From an uncultured Pseudomonadota bacterium (GTDB taxonomy: Bacteria; Pseudomonadota; Gammaproteobacteria; Methylococcales; Methylomonadaceae): DNA of 17,424 nt. Position 1 is the stretch's first letter, and each line of letters opens with the position of its first letter. This document shows, piece by piece, positions 7,073 through 15,433 of this stretch. Both the position numbers and the translations under genes were made by a program. The stretch spans positions 1 through 17,424 of the forward strand of contig CAIVBX010000180.1 of assembly GCA_903904275.1 (NCBI GenBank), given 5' to 3'. Under the pieces are notes generated by a model. The model worked only from the letters and a program-made list of their open reading frames with translations, was not told the DNA's origin and made no database searches.

Positions 7073-8362
7073 ATGCTTAACAACATGAAAAATACGACAC
7101 GTCAACATGCTATTCAAATTTTCCGAGCTGGTATTGCGGCAGCTAATCCTTATGATGCTGTGAAGAAATATTTCGTTTTAAATGACAATTTCACCAAAAT
7201 TCACATTATCGCTTTTGGAAAAGCCGCTTGTGCAATGGCAAATGCGGCTCAAGAGCTAATCCCTTTAAATTTGCTAGGTAAAACACTTGCTGTCACGAAT
7301 TATGAAAATGTGGTTGAGGTGAAAAATGTTGAAGTGCTTGGCGCATCGCATCCATTACCTGATTTAGCGGGTTTTGAAGCCGCAAAACGAATTTTTGAAA
7401 TTGCGAAAAATGCTAAAGCCGATGAATTAGTTTTGCTGTTAATTAGCGGCGGTGGTTCTGCGTTAATCCCCTACCCTGTTGAATCTGTCACGTTATCGGA
7501 AAAAATTGCTACGACGAATTTATTGCTGTCGAGTGGCGCAACAATTCATGAAATCAATTGTATTCGCAAACATTTATCACAGTTAAAAGGTGGAAATTTA
7601 GCGAAATTGATTTCACCTGCAACGGGTTACGCATTGATTTTGTCTGATGTTTTGGATGATGATTTAAGCGTGATTGCTAGCGGCACAACGGTTGCAGATG
7701 AATCCACTTTTGCCGATGCGGTTACTATTCTAAAAACGAAAAAAATTTGGGAATCTGTACCGAAATCCGTGCAGATTTATTTAGAAAAAGCGATTTCTGA
7801 AACACCAAAATCAATCGAAAATGTCGAAAATAGACTAATTGGCAGTAATTCAATCAGCGTTGAAGCAGCAATTGTCATGGCAAAGTCACTAAATTATGAT
7901 GTGATTCGTTATGATTATCCGTTGTGCGGTGAAGCGCGTCATGTTGCTGAAACATTGGTTTTAAACATTAAAAATAATTCCTTTGAAAATCAAAAAATTG
8001 CCTTCATTACAGGCGGTGAAACAACTGTAACATTGCGCGGAAACGGAAAAGGCGGGCGCAATCAGGAAATGGCTTTAGCTTTTGCTATTGCCGCAGAAAA
8101 ATACAATTTAAAAGCGGATTGGGTATTTTTAAGTGGTGGAACAGATGGTATTGACGGCGTAAGTCCTGCCGCAGGTGGCATTGTTGATAATGACTCATTA
8201 CAACGTATGAAAAAGGCAAATATCAACCCAACCGACTTACTTGAAAATAACGATTCTTACGCGGCGTTAAAAAGTTCAAATGATTTACTTTTAACAGGTG
8301 CGACGGGGACAAATGTCGCAGATTTACAAATTTTATTGATTCAAACAGGGAAAAATTCATGA
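7073..8362 (+). CDS. Glycerate 2-kinase, MOFRL family (often annotated hydroxypyruvate reductase)
   Basis: The 429-residue protein has the two-domain MOFRL/DUF4147 architecture of type II glycerate kinases, which convert D-glycerate and ATP to 2-phosphoglycerate. Visible blocks are GASHPLPD (90-97), the glycine-rich ISGGGSAL (124-131), RKHLSQLKGG (165-174), SDVLDDDLSVIASGTT (191-206), FITGGETTVT (311-320), GGRNQEMALA (327-336), SGGTDGIDGVSPAAGG (354-369) and TGATGTNVADL (408-418). The product would feed glycerate from the serine cycle, glyoxylate or tartrate degradation into lower glycolysis. Two starts are possible, ATG 7073 and ATG 7085; neither has a clear ribosome-binding site. Its stop overlaps the start of proC by 4 bases (ATGA), indicating translational coupling. 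The older name 'hydroxypyruvate reductase' (TtuD) is less likely because no Rossmann dehydrogenase domain is present. Confidence 0.88.
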   Translation: MLNNMKNTTRQHAIQIFRAGIAAANPYDAVKKYFVLNDNFTKIHIIAFGKAACAMANAAQELIPLNLLGKTLAVTNYENVVEVKNVEVLGASHPLPDLAGFEAAKRIFEIAKNAKADELVLLLISGGGSALIPYPVESVTLSEKIATTNLLLSSGATIHEINCIRKHLSQLKGGNLAKLISPATGYALILSDVLDDDLSVIASGTTVADESTFADAVTILKTKKIWESVPKSVQIYLEKAISETPKSIENVENRLIGSNSISVEAAIVMAKSLNYDVIRYDYPLCGEARHVAETLVLNIKNNSFENQKIAFITGGETTVTLRGNGKGGRNQEMALAFAIAAEKYNLKADWVFLSGGTDGIDGVSPAAGGIVDNDSLQRMKKANINPTDLLENNDSYAALKSSNDLLLTGATGTNVADLQILLIQTGKNS

Positions 8363-9177
8363 ATACACAAAAAATTGGCTTTATCGGTGGCGGTAATATG
8401 GCAAGTAGCTTGCTAAAAGGTTTGATTGCAAGCGGTCATTCAGCTGAACAATTATGGGTTTCTGATACAGACGCTGATACACTTTCGCATTTAGCTGAAC
8501 AACTTAATGTCAATACATCACTGGATAATTCAAATGTAGTTAATGCCGTTGATGTCGTCGTTTTAGCTGTAAAACCACAAGCGATGAAAGCAGTTGCTGA
8601 ATCGCTTTCTGGTGACATTCAAGCCAAAAAATTACTCGTTGTTTCAATCGCGGCGGGAATTTCACAAGCAAGTTTAAGCGCGTGGCTGGGCGAAAAAACT
8701 GCAATTGTGCGTTGTATGCCAAATACTCCCGCATTAGTTTTAACAGGTGCAACGGGGTTACATGCAAATTCAAATGTTAGCGAAGAACAAAGCGATTTAG
8801 CTGAAAACATTTTGCGCTCTGTTGGAATTGCTCTTTGGGTTGAAACAGAAGCTGAATTAGATGCGGTAACAGCCGTTTCAGGAAGTGGTCCTGCGTATTA
8901 TTTTTTACTTATGGAAGCGATGGAAAAAGCGGCGTTAGAATTAGGTTTGAATGCACAAACAGCACAATTATTAGTTCAACAAACGGCGTTAGGTGCAGCA
9001 AAAATTGCGCTTGAATCAGAAGAATCACCTGAAAAATTACGGCAACGTGTTACTTCACCAAATGGCACAACACAAAAAGCCATTGAAACATTTCAAGCAG
9101 GCGGTTTTATCGAATTAGTTTCAAAAGCCTTAAACGCAGCGCGTGACCGCTCTGTCGAATTATCAAAAGGAAATTAA
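8359..9177 (+). CDS. proC: Pyrroline-5-carboxylate reductase
   Basis: ProC catalyses the last step of proline synthesis, NAD(P)H-dependent reduction of 1-pyrroline-5-carboxylate, in the cytoplasm. The 272 residues carry the N-terminal Rossmann signature GFIGGGNMA (7-15), VVLAVKPQ (67-74) and RCMPNTPA (118-125), then the C-terminal helical dimer domain with AVSGSGPAY (172-180) and VTSPNGTT (231-238), part of the ProC signature (often TSPGGTT). Length is normal. AGGG at 8347-8350 sits 8 bases before the ATG, which overlaps the stop of the glycerate kinase gene. Confidence 0.97.
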   Translation: MNTQKIGFIGGGNMASSLLKGLIASGHSAEQLWVSDTDADTLSHLAEQLNVNTSLDNSNVVNAVDVVVLAVKPQAMKAVAESLSGDIQAKKLLVVSIAAGISQASLSAWLGEKTAIVRCMPNTPALVLTGATGLHANSNVSEEQSDLAENILRSVGIALWVETEAELDAVTAVSGSGPAYYFLLMEAMEKAALELGLNAQTAQLLVQQTALGAAKIALESEESPEKLRQRVTSPNGTTQKAIETFQAGGFIELVSKALNAARDRSVELSKGN

Positions 9178-9179
9178 AA

Positions 9180-9755
9180 ATGGGCATGAATTATTTTACA
9201 AACCCAATCATTTTAATTTTAGATACGGTTTTTTCGTTATACATTGGTGCAGTGATGCTGCGCTTTTTGTTGCAATGGGTTCGGGCAGATTTTCGCAATC
9301 CAATTTCAAAATTTCTTATTACTATCACCCATCCGATTTTGAAAATTTTACGGCGTTTCATTCCCTCTATCGGCAACATTGATACCGCGTCATTAGTTTT
9401 AATAATGGCGTTGCAGATTTTAGCAACAGGCGGCATTGAAGTTTTGCAAGGCGGCGCAATTAGCGTCGGGGGGGTAATTTTAACGGCTTTTGCACAATTG
9501 ATTTCTTTGCTTTTAAATGTGATGTTTTATGCTATTTTTGCGCGTGCATTGTTAAGTTGGTTTCAACAAGGCACTTATAATGATTTTTCACGCTTACTTT
9601 ACAGTTTAACTGAGCCGACATTAAGCGTTTGTCGTGGAATGTTGCCAAATTTAGGTGGTTTAGATTTATCAGTAATTGTGGCAATTTTAGGGATTCAACT
9701 CGCACAAATGTTGATTTTGCCACCCATTTATCAACTCGCTAGTTTGATTTCTTGA
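9180..9755 (+). CDS. yggT: YggT family integral membrane protein
   Basis: This 191-residue hydrophobic protein starts 2 bases after the proC stop, behind an AAAGGAAA site (9166-9173). An ATG two codons downstream (9186) is an alternative start. It contains two copies of the YggT unit: a membrane helix, an amphipathic segment with an aromatic/proline signature, and another helix. The first copy includes LRFLLQWVRADFRNPISK and the second ARALLSWFQQGTYNDFSR; each is followed by a conserved P-x-L segment and a Gly/Asp-rich turn. About four to five membrane helices are expected. Two-repeat YggT proteins beside proC are typical of gammaproteobacteria. The exact biochemical role is not established; related proteins are linked to osmotic stress in E. 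coli and to division or membrane organisation elsewhere. Confidence 0.92.
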   Translation: MGMNYFTNPIILILDTVFSLYIGAVMLRFLLQWVRADFRNPISKFLITITHPILKILRRFIPSIGNIDTASLVLIMALQILATGGIEVLQGGAISVGGVILTAFAQLISLLLNVMFYAIFARALLSWFQQGTYNDFSRLLYSLTEPTLSVCRGMLPNLGGLDLSVIVAILGIQLAQMLILPPIYQLASLIS

Positions 9756-9768
9756 ATTTGAATCAATA

Positions 9769-10335
9769 ATGTTTTCTATTTCACAACCGTATATTTTTGA
9801 AGAAATTATCAAAAAATCACGTTTTATTGGCATCATTGTGCCATGTGAAAATGAGCAAACCGTTTTGCACGAATTGAAATTACAACATGATGCACATCCA
9901 CACGCGAATCACATTGTTTTTGCTTACCGTTTAAAAACAGAAAACGGCATTATTTATCGTTTTCATGATGCTGGTGAACCTTCTGGAACGGCAGGAAAAC
10001 CTATTTTTCAACATCTTGAAGGTAAAAATATCATTAATGCGCTTGTAGTTGTGATTCGTTATTTTGGCGGCATAAAATTGGGTGCGGGTGGTTTAACTCG
10101 TGCCTACGGTAACACAGCAAGACAAGTAATTGATGGTGTGGAATTGCAAATGTTTGTTGAAATGATGGAGTTACATTTCACAATCGATTATGACAAATTT
10201 CAACATTTTGAATATCTGCTCAAAAAAGTGGATGGGCAAATTATCAAACAAGATTTTGCTGCTCAAATTCAAATTACTGTCAAATTACCTGCCGAAAAAA
10301 TTCAGGAATTTGAAAGTCAAATTTCAGGATTTTAG
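9769..10335 (+). CDS. yigZ: YigZ/IMPACT family protein (UPF0029)
   Basis: The 188-residue protein has the N-terminal UPF0029 (IMPACT-like) domain with KKSRFIG (15-21), DAHPHANH (41-48), FHDAGEPSGTAGKPI (65-79) and VVIRYFGGIKLGAGGLTRAY (94-113), then a short C-terminal DUF1949-like ferredoxin fold. It is somewhat shorter than E. coli YigZ (about 205 residues), mainly at the C-terminus. The fold resembles translation-factor domains and the eukaryotic homologue IMPACT acts on translation control; the bacterial function is not settled. It follows yggT after 13 bases, with no clear ribosome-binding site. Confidence 0.92.
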   Translation: MFSISQPYIFEEIIKKSRFIGIIVPCENEQTVLHELKLQHDAHPHANHIVFAYRLKTENGIIYRFHDAGEPSGTAGKPIFQHLEGKNIINALVVVIRYFGGIKLGAGGLTRAYGNTARQVIDGVELQMFVEMMELHFTIDYDKFQHFEYLLKKVDGQIIKQDFAAQIQITVKLPAEKIQEFESQISGF

Positions 10336-10470
10336 TATTTTTGAAGAAATTGTCGACAAAATGTTTTGGTTTCTTGCATTACCCAACGCAAAAATACGAA
10401 AATGATTATTAGAATCGACCAGAAAGAAAATATGATGTGTCGCGAAATTGGAAATTAAGGGTGAAAAATA
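10336..10470 (+). promoter_or_regulatory. Spacer before the XrtA-type cassette, probable promoter region
   Basis: This 135-base gap is the longest non-coding stretch in the window. It precedes a block of tightly packed surface-polysaccharide genes and so probably holds their promoter. TATGAT at 10431-10436 is a fair -10 candidate; the best -35 (TTATTA, 10406-10411) is poor and 19 bases away. A 10-bp perfect palindrome, TTGTCGACAA (10350-10359), could be an operator but is short enough to occur by chance. AAGGG (10457-10461) is a good ribosome-binding site for the ATG at 10471. No terminator hairpin is seen after yigZ. Confidence 0.3.
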
Positions 10471-11322
10471 ATGTCGAAATTAAAAAATGCAATGACGGTC
10501 GATGTGGAAGATTATTTTCAAGTATCCGCATTTGAATCGCATATTTCCAAAAATCAATGGGATACATTGCCACACAGAGTCGATAGAAACACGCATCACG
10601 TTCTTGATATTTTTGAAAAAAATGGTGTAAAAGCGACATTTTTCACTTTGGGCTGGGTGGCTGAAAGATACCCAAATTTGATTAGACGTATTGTTGCAGA
10701 TGGACATGAACTCGCTTGTCATGGTTACGAACATATTCGCGTTACACAACAAACGCCTGAACAATTTCGAGTGGATATTGTAAAAACAAAACAAATTCTC
10801 GAAGAATTAGGTGGCTGTGAAGTTAAAGGTTATCGCGCAGCAAGTTATTCAATTTGCAAAGAAAATTTGTGGGCGTTGGATATTTTACAAGAAGAAGGTT
10901 TTAAATACAGCTCAAGCATTTACCCTGTAAAACATGATTTGTATGGCATACCTGATGCACCTAGATTTATGTATGAACCCATAAAAGGCAATAATTTCAA
11001 AGAAATTCCAATTACAACACTTCGTTTTGGAAACAAAAACATCCCGTGTGGTGGAGGTGGATTTTTCAGATTTTATCCTTACGCATTTTCAAAATGGGCA
11101 TTCAATCGTGTTAACAATCAAGAAAATCAAGCGGGACTTTTTTATTTTCATCCATGGGAAATTGATCCCGAACAACCACGACAAAAAGGCTTAGGTTTGA
11201 AAACTCGCTTTCGCCATTATTTAAATTTAAATCGCATGGAACATCGACTCGAACAACTTTTAAGTGATTTTGAGTGGGATACAATGGAAAATGTATTTTT
11301 GAATCAGGTAAAAAAATCATGA
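10471..11322 (+). CDS. Polysaccharide deacetylase of the XrtA/PEP-CTERM system
   Basis: The 283-residue NodB-type deacetylase (carbohydrate esterase family 4) removes N-acetyl groups from exported or lipid-linked glycans. Motif 1 is TVDVEDYFQVSAFE (9-22), giving the catalytic and metal aspartates near D11/D14. Motif 2 is HGYEH (84-88), with metal ligands H84 and H88. Motif 3 is YRAASYS (121-127). The late His motif is YFHPWE (225-230). These are characteristic of the subfamily found in exosortase-A (XrtA) exopolysaccharide loci (model TIGR03006 as I recall it). There is no signal peptide, so it probably acts in the cytoplasm or at the inner membrane face. Its stop overlaps the next start as ATGA, showing translational coupling. 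Confidence 0.93.
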   Translation: MSKLKNAMTVDVEDYFQVSAFESHISKNQWDTLPHRVDRNTHHVLDIFEKNGVKATFFTLGWVAERYPNLIRRIVADGHELACHGYEHIRVTQQTPEQFRVDIVKTKQILEELGGCEVKGYRAASYSICKENLWALDILQEEGFKYSSSIYPVKHDLYGIPDAPRFMYEPIKGNNFKEIPITTLRFGNKNIPCGGGGFFRFYPYAFSKWAFNRVNNQENQAGLFYFHPWEIDPEQPRQKGLGLKTRFRHYLNLNRMEHRLEQLLSDFEWDTMENVFLNQVKKS

Positions 11323-12338
11323 TTAAAACATTAGATAAAACAAATTACGCGCGTTGGGACAATTACGTTCAAGCTAATTCAGAAGCAACATTTTTTCATC
11401 AATCGGGTTGGCAAACTGTGATTGAAAGCGCATTTGGACATAAAACTTATTTTTTATATGCCGAAGAAAATGGTGAAATTACAGGCGTTTTGCCTTTAGT
11501 TCATGTGAATAGTTTGTTATTTGGAAATTCATTAGTTTCAAGTGCTTTTTGTGTTTATGGCGGCGTTGTTGCAAATGATGAACAAACCGCTTTATTGCTT
11601 GATAAAGAAGCGTGTCAATTAGCTGAAAAATTAGGCGTTGATGCGTTAGAAATGCGAAATCGTGTTCAAAAAAATCCTGAAAGACCTTATAAAGAACTTT
11701 ACGTCACATTCCGAAAAGAATTAGATTCGGATGTAGAAAAAAATATGCTCGCCATTCCACGAAAACAACGTGCTGTTATTCGTAAAGGCATTGAAGCAGG
11801 TTTAACGAGTTCGATTGACGAAAATGTGGATAGATTGCATTTAGCTTATTCTGAAAGCGTTCGTAATTTAGGAACGCCCGTTTTTTCAAAAAAATACTTT
11901 CAAATTCTCAAAGAGGTTTTTGGTGAACAATGCGAAATTTTGACGGTGGATTTAAACGGTCAATTGGTTGCTAGTGTAATGAATTTTTATTTCAAAGATG
12001 AGGTTTTACCTTATTACGGTGGTGGAACAGAATTTGCCCGAAACGTGAAAGGCAATGATTTCATGTATTGGGAAGTTATGCGTCGTGCAACCGAAAAAGG
12101 CATCAAGATTTTTGATTATGGTAGAAGTAAAATCGGCACAGGTTCTTATAGTTTCAAAAAAAATTGGGGATTTATTCCTGAACCGTTGTTTTACGAATTT
12201 CATTTGGTCAAATCAAAAACAATGCCTGACATCAACCCGCTGAATCCTAAATATCAGTTATTTATTGCGGCATGGAAACGTTTACCATTGCCAATAAGTC
12301 AATTTATTGGACCTTTCTTATCAAAAGATTTGGGGTAA
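11319..12338 (+). CDS. FemAB-like (GNAT fold) protein of the XrtA/PEP-CTERM system
   Basis: This 339-residue protein has the double-GNAT fold of FemAB-type acyl/aminoacyl transferases, with a soluble N-terminal half and a C-terminal acetyltransferase_6-like half. Clear blocks are FFHQSGWQTVIESAFGH near the start, VYGGVVA, LEMRNR, PRKQRAVIRKG, YGGGTEFAR, FDYGRSKIGTGSYSFKKNWG, and the C-terminal NPLNPKYQLFIAAWKRLPLP. The last two are hallmarks, as I recall, of the XrtA-associated subfamily (TIGR03019). The start is ATG 11319, overlapping the deacetylase stop (ATGA) with AGGT about ten bases upstream. A longer frame from 11274 lies inside the deacetylase gene and has no ribosome-binding site. 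The acceptor is unknown; a peptide- or aminoacyl-type modification of a glycan is the usual guess. Confidence 0.9.
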   Translation: MIKTLDKTNYARWDNYVQANSEATFFHQSGWQTVIESAFGHKTYFLYAEENGEITGVLPLVHVNSLLFGNSLVSSAFCVYGGVVANDEQTALLLDKEACQLAEKLGVDALEMRNRVQKNPERPYKELYVTFRKELDSDVEKNMLAIPRKQRAVIRKGIEAGLTSSIDENVDRLHLAYSESVRNLGTPVFSKKYFQILKEVFGEQCEILTVDLNGQLVASVMNFYFKDEVLPYYGGGTEFARNVKGNDFMYWEVMRRATEKGIKIFDYGRSKIGTGSYSFKKNWGFIPEPLFYEFHLVKSKTMPDINPLNPKYQLFIAAWKRLPLPISQFIGPFLSKDLG

Positions 12339-12343
12339 ATGTA

Positions 12344-13531
12344 ATGGAAAATTTACTTTTTCTAGTGCATCGCATTCCATATCCACCAAACAAAGGCGAT
12401 AAAATTCGGTCATACCATTTTTTAAAGCATTTAATCTCAAAATATAATGTTTATTTAGGAACGTTTGTTGATGATACTAATGATTGGAAATATACCGAAA
12501 AAGTTGATGCGTTGTGTGCTGAAACGCATTATGAAGAACTAAAACCATTTCAATCAAAAGTAAAAAGCGTGCAAGGTTTTTTGACGGGTGACGCGTTAAG
12601 TTTGCCTTATTACAAAAACCAGAAAATGCAAAATTGGGTAAATGACACCATAAAAACGCATTCGATTAAAAAAGTATTGATATTTTCCTCTGTCATGGCG
12701 CAATTTATTGAAAACCGAAATGACGTTGAAATTGTGGTTGATTTTGTTGATGTTGATTCAGATAAATGGCTGCAATACGCTGAAAAAAAACAAGGTATTG
12801 CACGTTGGATTTATCAACGTGAATCAAAATACCTTTTAGCTTATGAACAAAAAATAGCTGAAATTGCTAAAAAAAGTCTATTTGTTTCAGAACAAGAAGC
12901 CGCTTTATTTAAAGCATTAACCCCCTCACTAACGGAAAAAATTGGATACATTAACAATGGCGTTGATGTAGATTATTTTTCGCCTGATTTGAAATTTGAT
13001 TCACTTTTTCACGATGAAAATGCCATTGTTTTTACAGGTGCAATGGATTATTGGGCAAATGTTGATGCGGTAATATGGTTTGCAAATAACGTTTTTCCTC
13101 AAATTTTACAAAAAAATCCGAAAACAACGTTTTATATTGTAGGTTCTAAACCTACAAAAGACGTTCTTTCATTGGCAAATGAAAATGTGATTGTCACAGG
13201 ATTTGTAGATGATGTTAGACCTTATTTGAGTTTTGCAAAATTAGTCATCGCGCCATTACGCATTGCTCGCGGAATTCAAAACAAAGTTTTAGAAGCAATG
13301 GCAATGGGAAAATACGTTGTTGCAACGTCATCGGCATTTGAGGGAATTCCTTGCAATGAAAAATTAGCGATTTCAATTGTCGATGATGCAAACATAATGG
13401 CAAATAAAGTCAGCGAGTTATTGGAAAACAATTTCGTTGTTGTTTCAAACGCGAATCGGGATTTTGTGAAAGAAAAATTTAGTTGGGAACAAAACGTCAA
13501 TCAGCTTTCAGTTTTACTAAATCGGGAATAA
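12344..13531 (+). CDS. Glycosyltransferase of the XrtA/PEP-CTERM system (GT4-like, TIGR03087 type)
   Basis: The 395-residue GT-B fold glycosyltransferase starts at ATG 12344, 8 bases after GGGG (12332-12335) and 5 bases after the FemAB stop. The N-terminal acceptor domain opens with LLFLVHRIPYPPNKGDKIRS, a signature I associate with the XrtA-linked family, and includes VDFVDVDSDKW. The C-terminal donor domain has GYINNGVDVDYFSP, FTGAMDYWANVDA, and IARGIQNKVLEAMAMGKYVV, in which a basic residue and an E-rich segment bind the nucleotide sugar in GT4 enzymes. No membrane helix is present, so it works in the cytoplasm on a lipid-linked or nascent glycan. The donor sugar cannot be read from sequence. 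In related loci the exosortase gene often follows this gene; here the amidotransferase follows after 5 bases. Confidence 0.92.
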   Translation: MENLLFLVHRIPYPPNKGDKIRSYHFLKHLISKYNVYLGTFVDDTNDWKYTEKVDALCAETHYEELKPFQSKVKSVQGFLTGDALSLPYYKNQKMQNWVNDTIKTHSIKKVLIFSSVMAQFIENRNDVEIVVDFVDVDSDKWLQYAEKKQGIARWIYQRESKYLLAYEQKIAEIAKKSLFVSEQEAALFKALTPSLTEKIGYINNGVDVDYFSPDLKFDSLFHDENAIVFTGAMDYWANVDAVIWFANNVFPQILQKNPKTTFYIVGSKPTKDVLSLANENVIVTGFVDDVRPYLSFAKLVIAPLRIARGIQNKVLEAMAMGKYVVATSSAFEGIPCNEKLAISIVDDANIMANKVSELLENNFVVVSNANRDFVKEKFSWEQNVNQLSVLLNRE

Positions 13532-13536
13532 AAATT

Positions 13537-15423
13537 ATGTGCGGCATTGTAGGCATTTTCGACATCAGGGAAAAACGCGAAATTAACCGAGATTTATTAT
13601 CGCGCATGAATGAAACCCAATTTCATCGAGGTCCAGATGAAGGCGGTTTGTATATTGAAGCAGGTTTAGGTTTTGGACATCGTCGCTTATCAATTATTGA
13701 TTTAAGCAGCGGTCAACAACCGATGATTAGCCGAGATAAAAATGCCATTTTGACATTTAATGGCGAAATTTATAATTTCCCTGAATTACGAAAAGAATTA
13801 GAAACTCTCGGTTATGTTTTCGATACCCATTGCGACACTGAAGTGATTTTATACGGCTGGCAAGCGTGGGGCGAAGCGTGTGTCGAGCGATTACGCGGCA
13901 TGTTTGCGTTTGCAATTTGGGATAGAGAAAAACAAACGTTATTTTTAGCGCGTGACAGATTAGGCGTAAAACCACTTTATTACGCCGAATTACCCAATGG
14001 ACAATTTATTTTTGGATCAGAATTAAAATCGCTGAAAGAACATCCTGATTTATCGAAAGAATTAGAGCCGACCGCAATTGAAGAGTATTTTGGTTTTGGT
14101 TATGTGCCAGATCCAAAAACGATTTACAAAAATGTTTTTAAATTAGAATCAGGTTATTGTTTAACAATCAAACGTGGAGCGAAAACATATCAGCCACGCC
14201 AATACTGGGATGTTGATTTCACAACTCGACCCATTAAAACCGAAAAAGAAACGGCTGACGAATTGATTGAGCGATTGCACGAAGCCGTTAAAATTCGCAT
14301 GGTTGCCGATGTGCCATTAGGTGCATTTTTATCAGGTGGCGTGGATTCAAGTGCGATTGTGGCGATGATGGCAGATTTGTCGCAAACGCCTGTTAATACT
14401 TGTTCAATTTCGTTTGGCGATCCAAAATTTAATGAATCTGAATTTGCTGCAAAAATTGCTAATCGTTATCACACAGCGCATCGCGTTGAACAAGTTGACA
14501 CCACAGATTTTAGTTTGATTGATAAATTAGCAAAACTTTACGACGAACCGTATGCAGATAGTTCTGCGTTACCGACTTACCGTGTTTGCGAATTAGCGAA
14601 AAAACAAGTAACGGTAGTTTTATCGGGTGATGGCGGTGATGAAAATTTGGCGGGGTATCGTCGTCATCGTTTTCACATGTACGAAGAACAAGCACGTTCA
14701 TTTTTACCAGCAAGTATTAGAAAACCTATTTTTGGTTTGCTTGGTCGAGTTTATCCTAAAGTAGATTTTGCCCCGAAATTTTTACGCGCTAAATCAACTT
14801 TTGAATCTATTTCGCGTGATTCAATTGAGGGCTATTTTCACAGTGTTTCGATGCTTTCAAATGAATTACGCGATAATTTATTTAGCGAACAATTCAAACG
14901 TGATTTACAAGGCTATGAAGCTGTTAATGTTTTTAGAAAATATGCAAACAATGCTCCGACTGATAACCCGTTATCGTTAATTCAGTATTTAGATATAAAA
15001 ACGTATTTACCAGGCGATATTTTGACAAAAGTAGATCGCGCTAGTATGGCTCATGCGTTAGAAGTCCGCGTGCCGTTGCTAGATCACAAGTTAGTTGAAT
15101 GGATTGCAGGTTTGCCGCCTGAAATGAAATTGAAAGGAAGCGAAGGAAAATACATTTTTAAAAAGTCACTAGAAAATTATTTACCGAATGACATTTTATA
15201 TCGCCCTAAAATGGGTTTTTCAATTCCTTTAAATTCTTGGTTTAGAAATGAATTAAAAAGTAAAGTCCGTGAAACGTTATTAGGTGAAACGATGATGCAA
15301 TCGGGTTTATTTAACCAAGATTTTTTACGCAAAATGGTTCAACAAAATGAAAGTGGTTTGCGTGATTACAGTACCGCAATTTGGGCATTGTTGATGTTTG
15401 ATGCGTTTTTGAAAATGAATTGA
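13537..15423 (+). CDS. Asparagine-synthase-like amidotransferase of the XrtA/PEP-CTERM system
   Basis: The 628-residue protein joins a class II glutamine amidotransferase to an asparagine-synthetase ATP-pyrophosphatase domain. The start is ATG 13537, giving Met-Cys; C2 must become the N-terminal nucleophile, which rules out the longer frame from 13483. GGGA (13524-13527) lies 9 bases upstream. Glutaminase blocks are MCGIVGIFD, FHRGPDEGG, GHRRLSI and FNGEIYNF (residues 1-80). The synthetase half has the PPi loop SGGVDSS (266-272), LSGDGGDEN, and the end segment STAIWALLMFDAFLK, typical of the XrtA-associated family (TIGR03108 as I recall). It resembles AsnB and could be called asparagine synthase, but its position in the cassette favours amidation of a sugar carboxylate or precursor. 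Active-site residues appear intact. Confidence 0.92.
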   Translation: MCGIVGIFDIREKREINRDLLSRMNETQFHRGPDEGGLYIEAGLGFGHRRLSIIDLSSGQQPMISRDKNAILTFNGEIYNFPELRKELETLGYVFDTHCDTEVILYGWQAWGEACVERLRGMFAFAIWDREKQTLFLARDRLGVKPLYYAELPNGQFIFGSELKSLKEHPDLSKELEPTAIEEYFGFGYVPDPKTIYKNVFKLESGYCLTIKRGAKTYQPRQYWDVDFTTRPIKTEKETADELIERLHEAVKIRMVADVPLGAFLSGGVDSSAIVAMMADLSQTPVNTCSISFGDPKFNESEFAAKIANRYHTAHRVEQVDTTDFSLIDKLAKLYDEPYADSSALPTYRVCELAKKQVTVVLSGDGGDENLAGYRRHRFHMYEEQARSFLPASIRKPIFGLLGRVYPKVDFAPKFLRAKSTFESISRDSIEGYFHSVSMLSNELRDNLFSEQFKRDLQGYEAVNVFRKYANNAPTDNPLSLIQYLDIKTYLPGDILTKVDRASMAHALEVRVPLLDHKLVEWIAGLPPEMKLKGSEGKYIFKKSLENYLPNDILYRPKMGFSIPLNSWFRNELKSKVRETLLGETMMQSGLFNQDFLRKMVQQNESGLRDYSTAIWALLMFDAFLKMN

Positions 15424-15433
15424 TACTAAAAAA

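Noticed and set aside
10190..10405. Open frame overlapping the end of yigZ and the following spacer
   Set aside because: It is Lys/Leu/Phe-rich from A/T-rich sequence, has no ribosome-binding site, and most of it is in another frame of a conserved gene.
11274..11318. Longer N-terminus for the FemAB-like protein
   Set aside because: The extra 15 codons lie inside the deacetylase gene; the ATG at 11319 has AGGT upstream and forms the typical ATGA coupling.
12272..12343. Longer N-terminus for the glycosyltransferase
   Set aside because: The 24 extra codons overlap the conserved C-terminus of the FemAB-like gene; ATG 12344 has GGGG 8 bases upstream and begins at the family's conserved start.
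13483..13536. Longer N-terminus for the amidotransferase
   Set aside because: It would bury the catalytic Cys, which must be residue 2 after Met in class II amidotransferases.
13537..15423. Plain asparagine synthetase (AsnB) for amino acid synthesis
   Set aside because: Domain content is the same, but the C-terminal signature and position at the end of four XrtA-type genes fit the cassette amidotransferase better.
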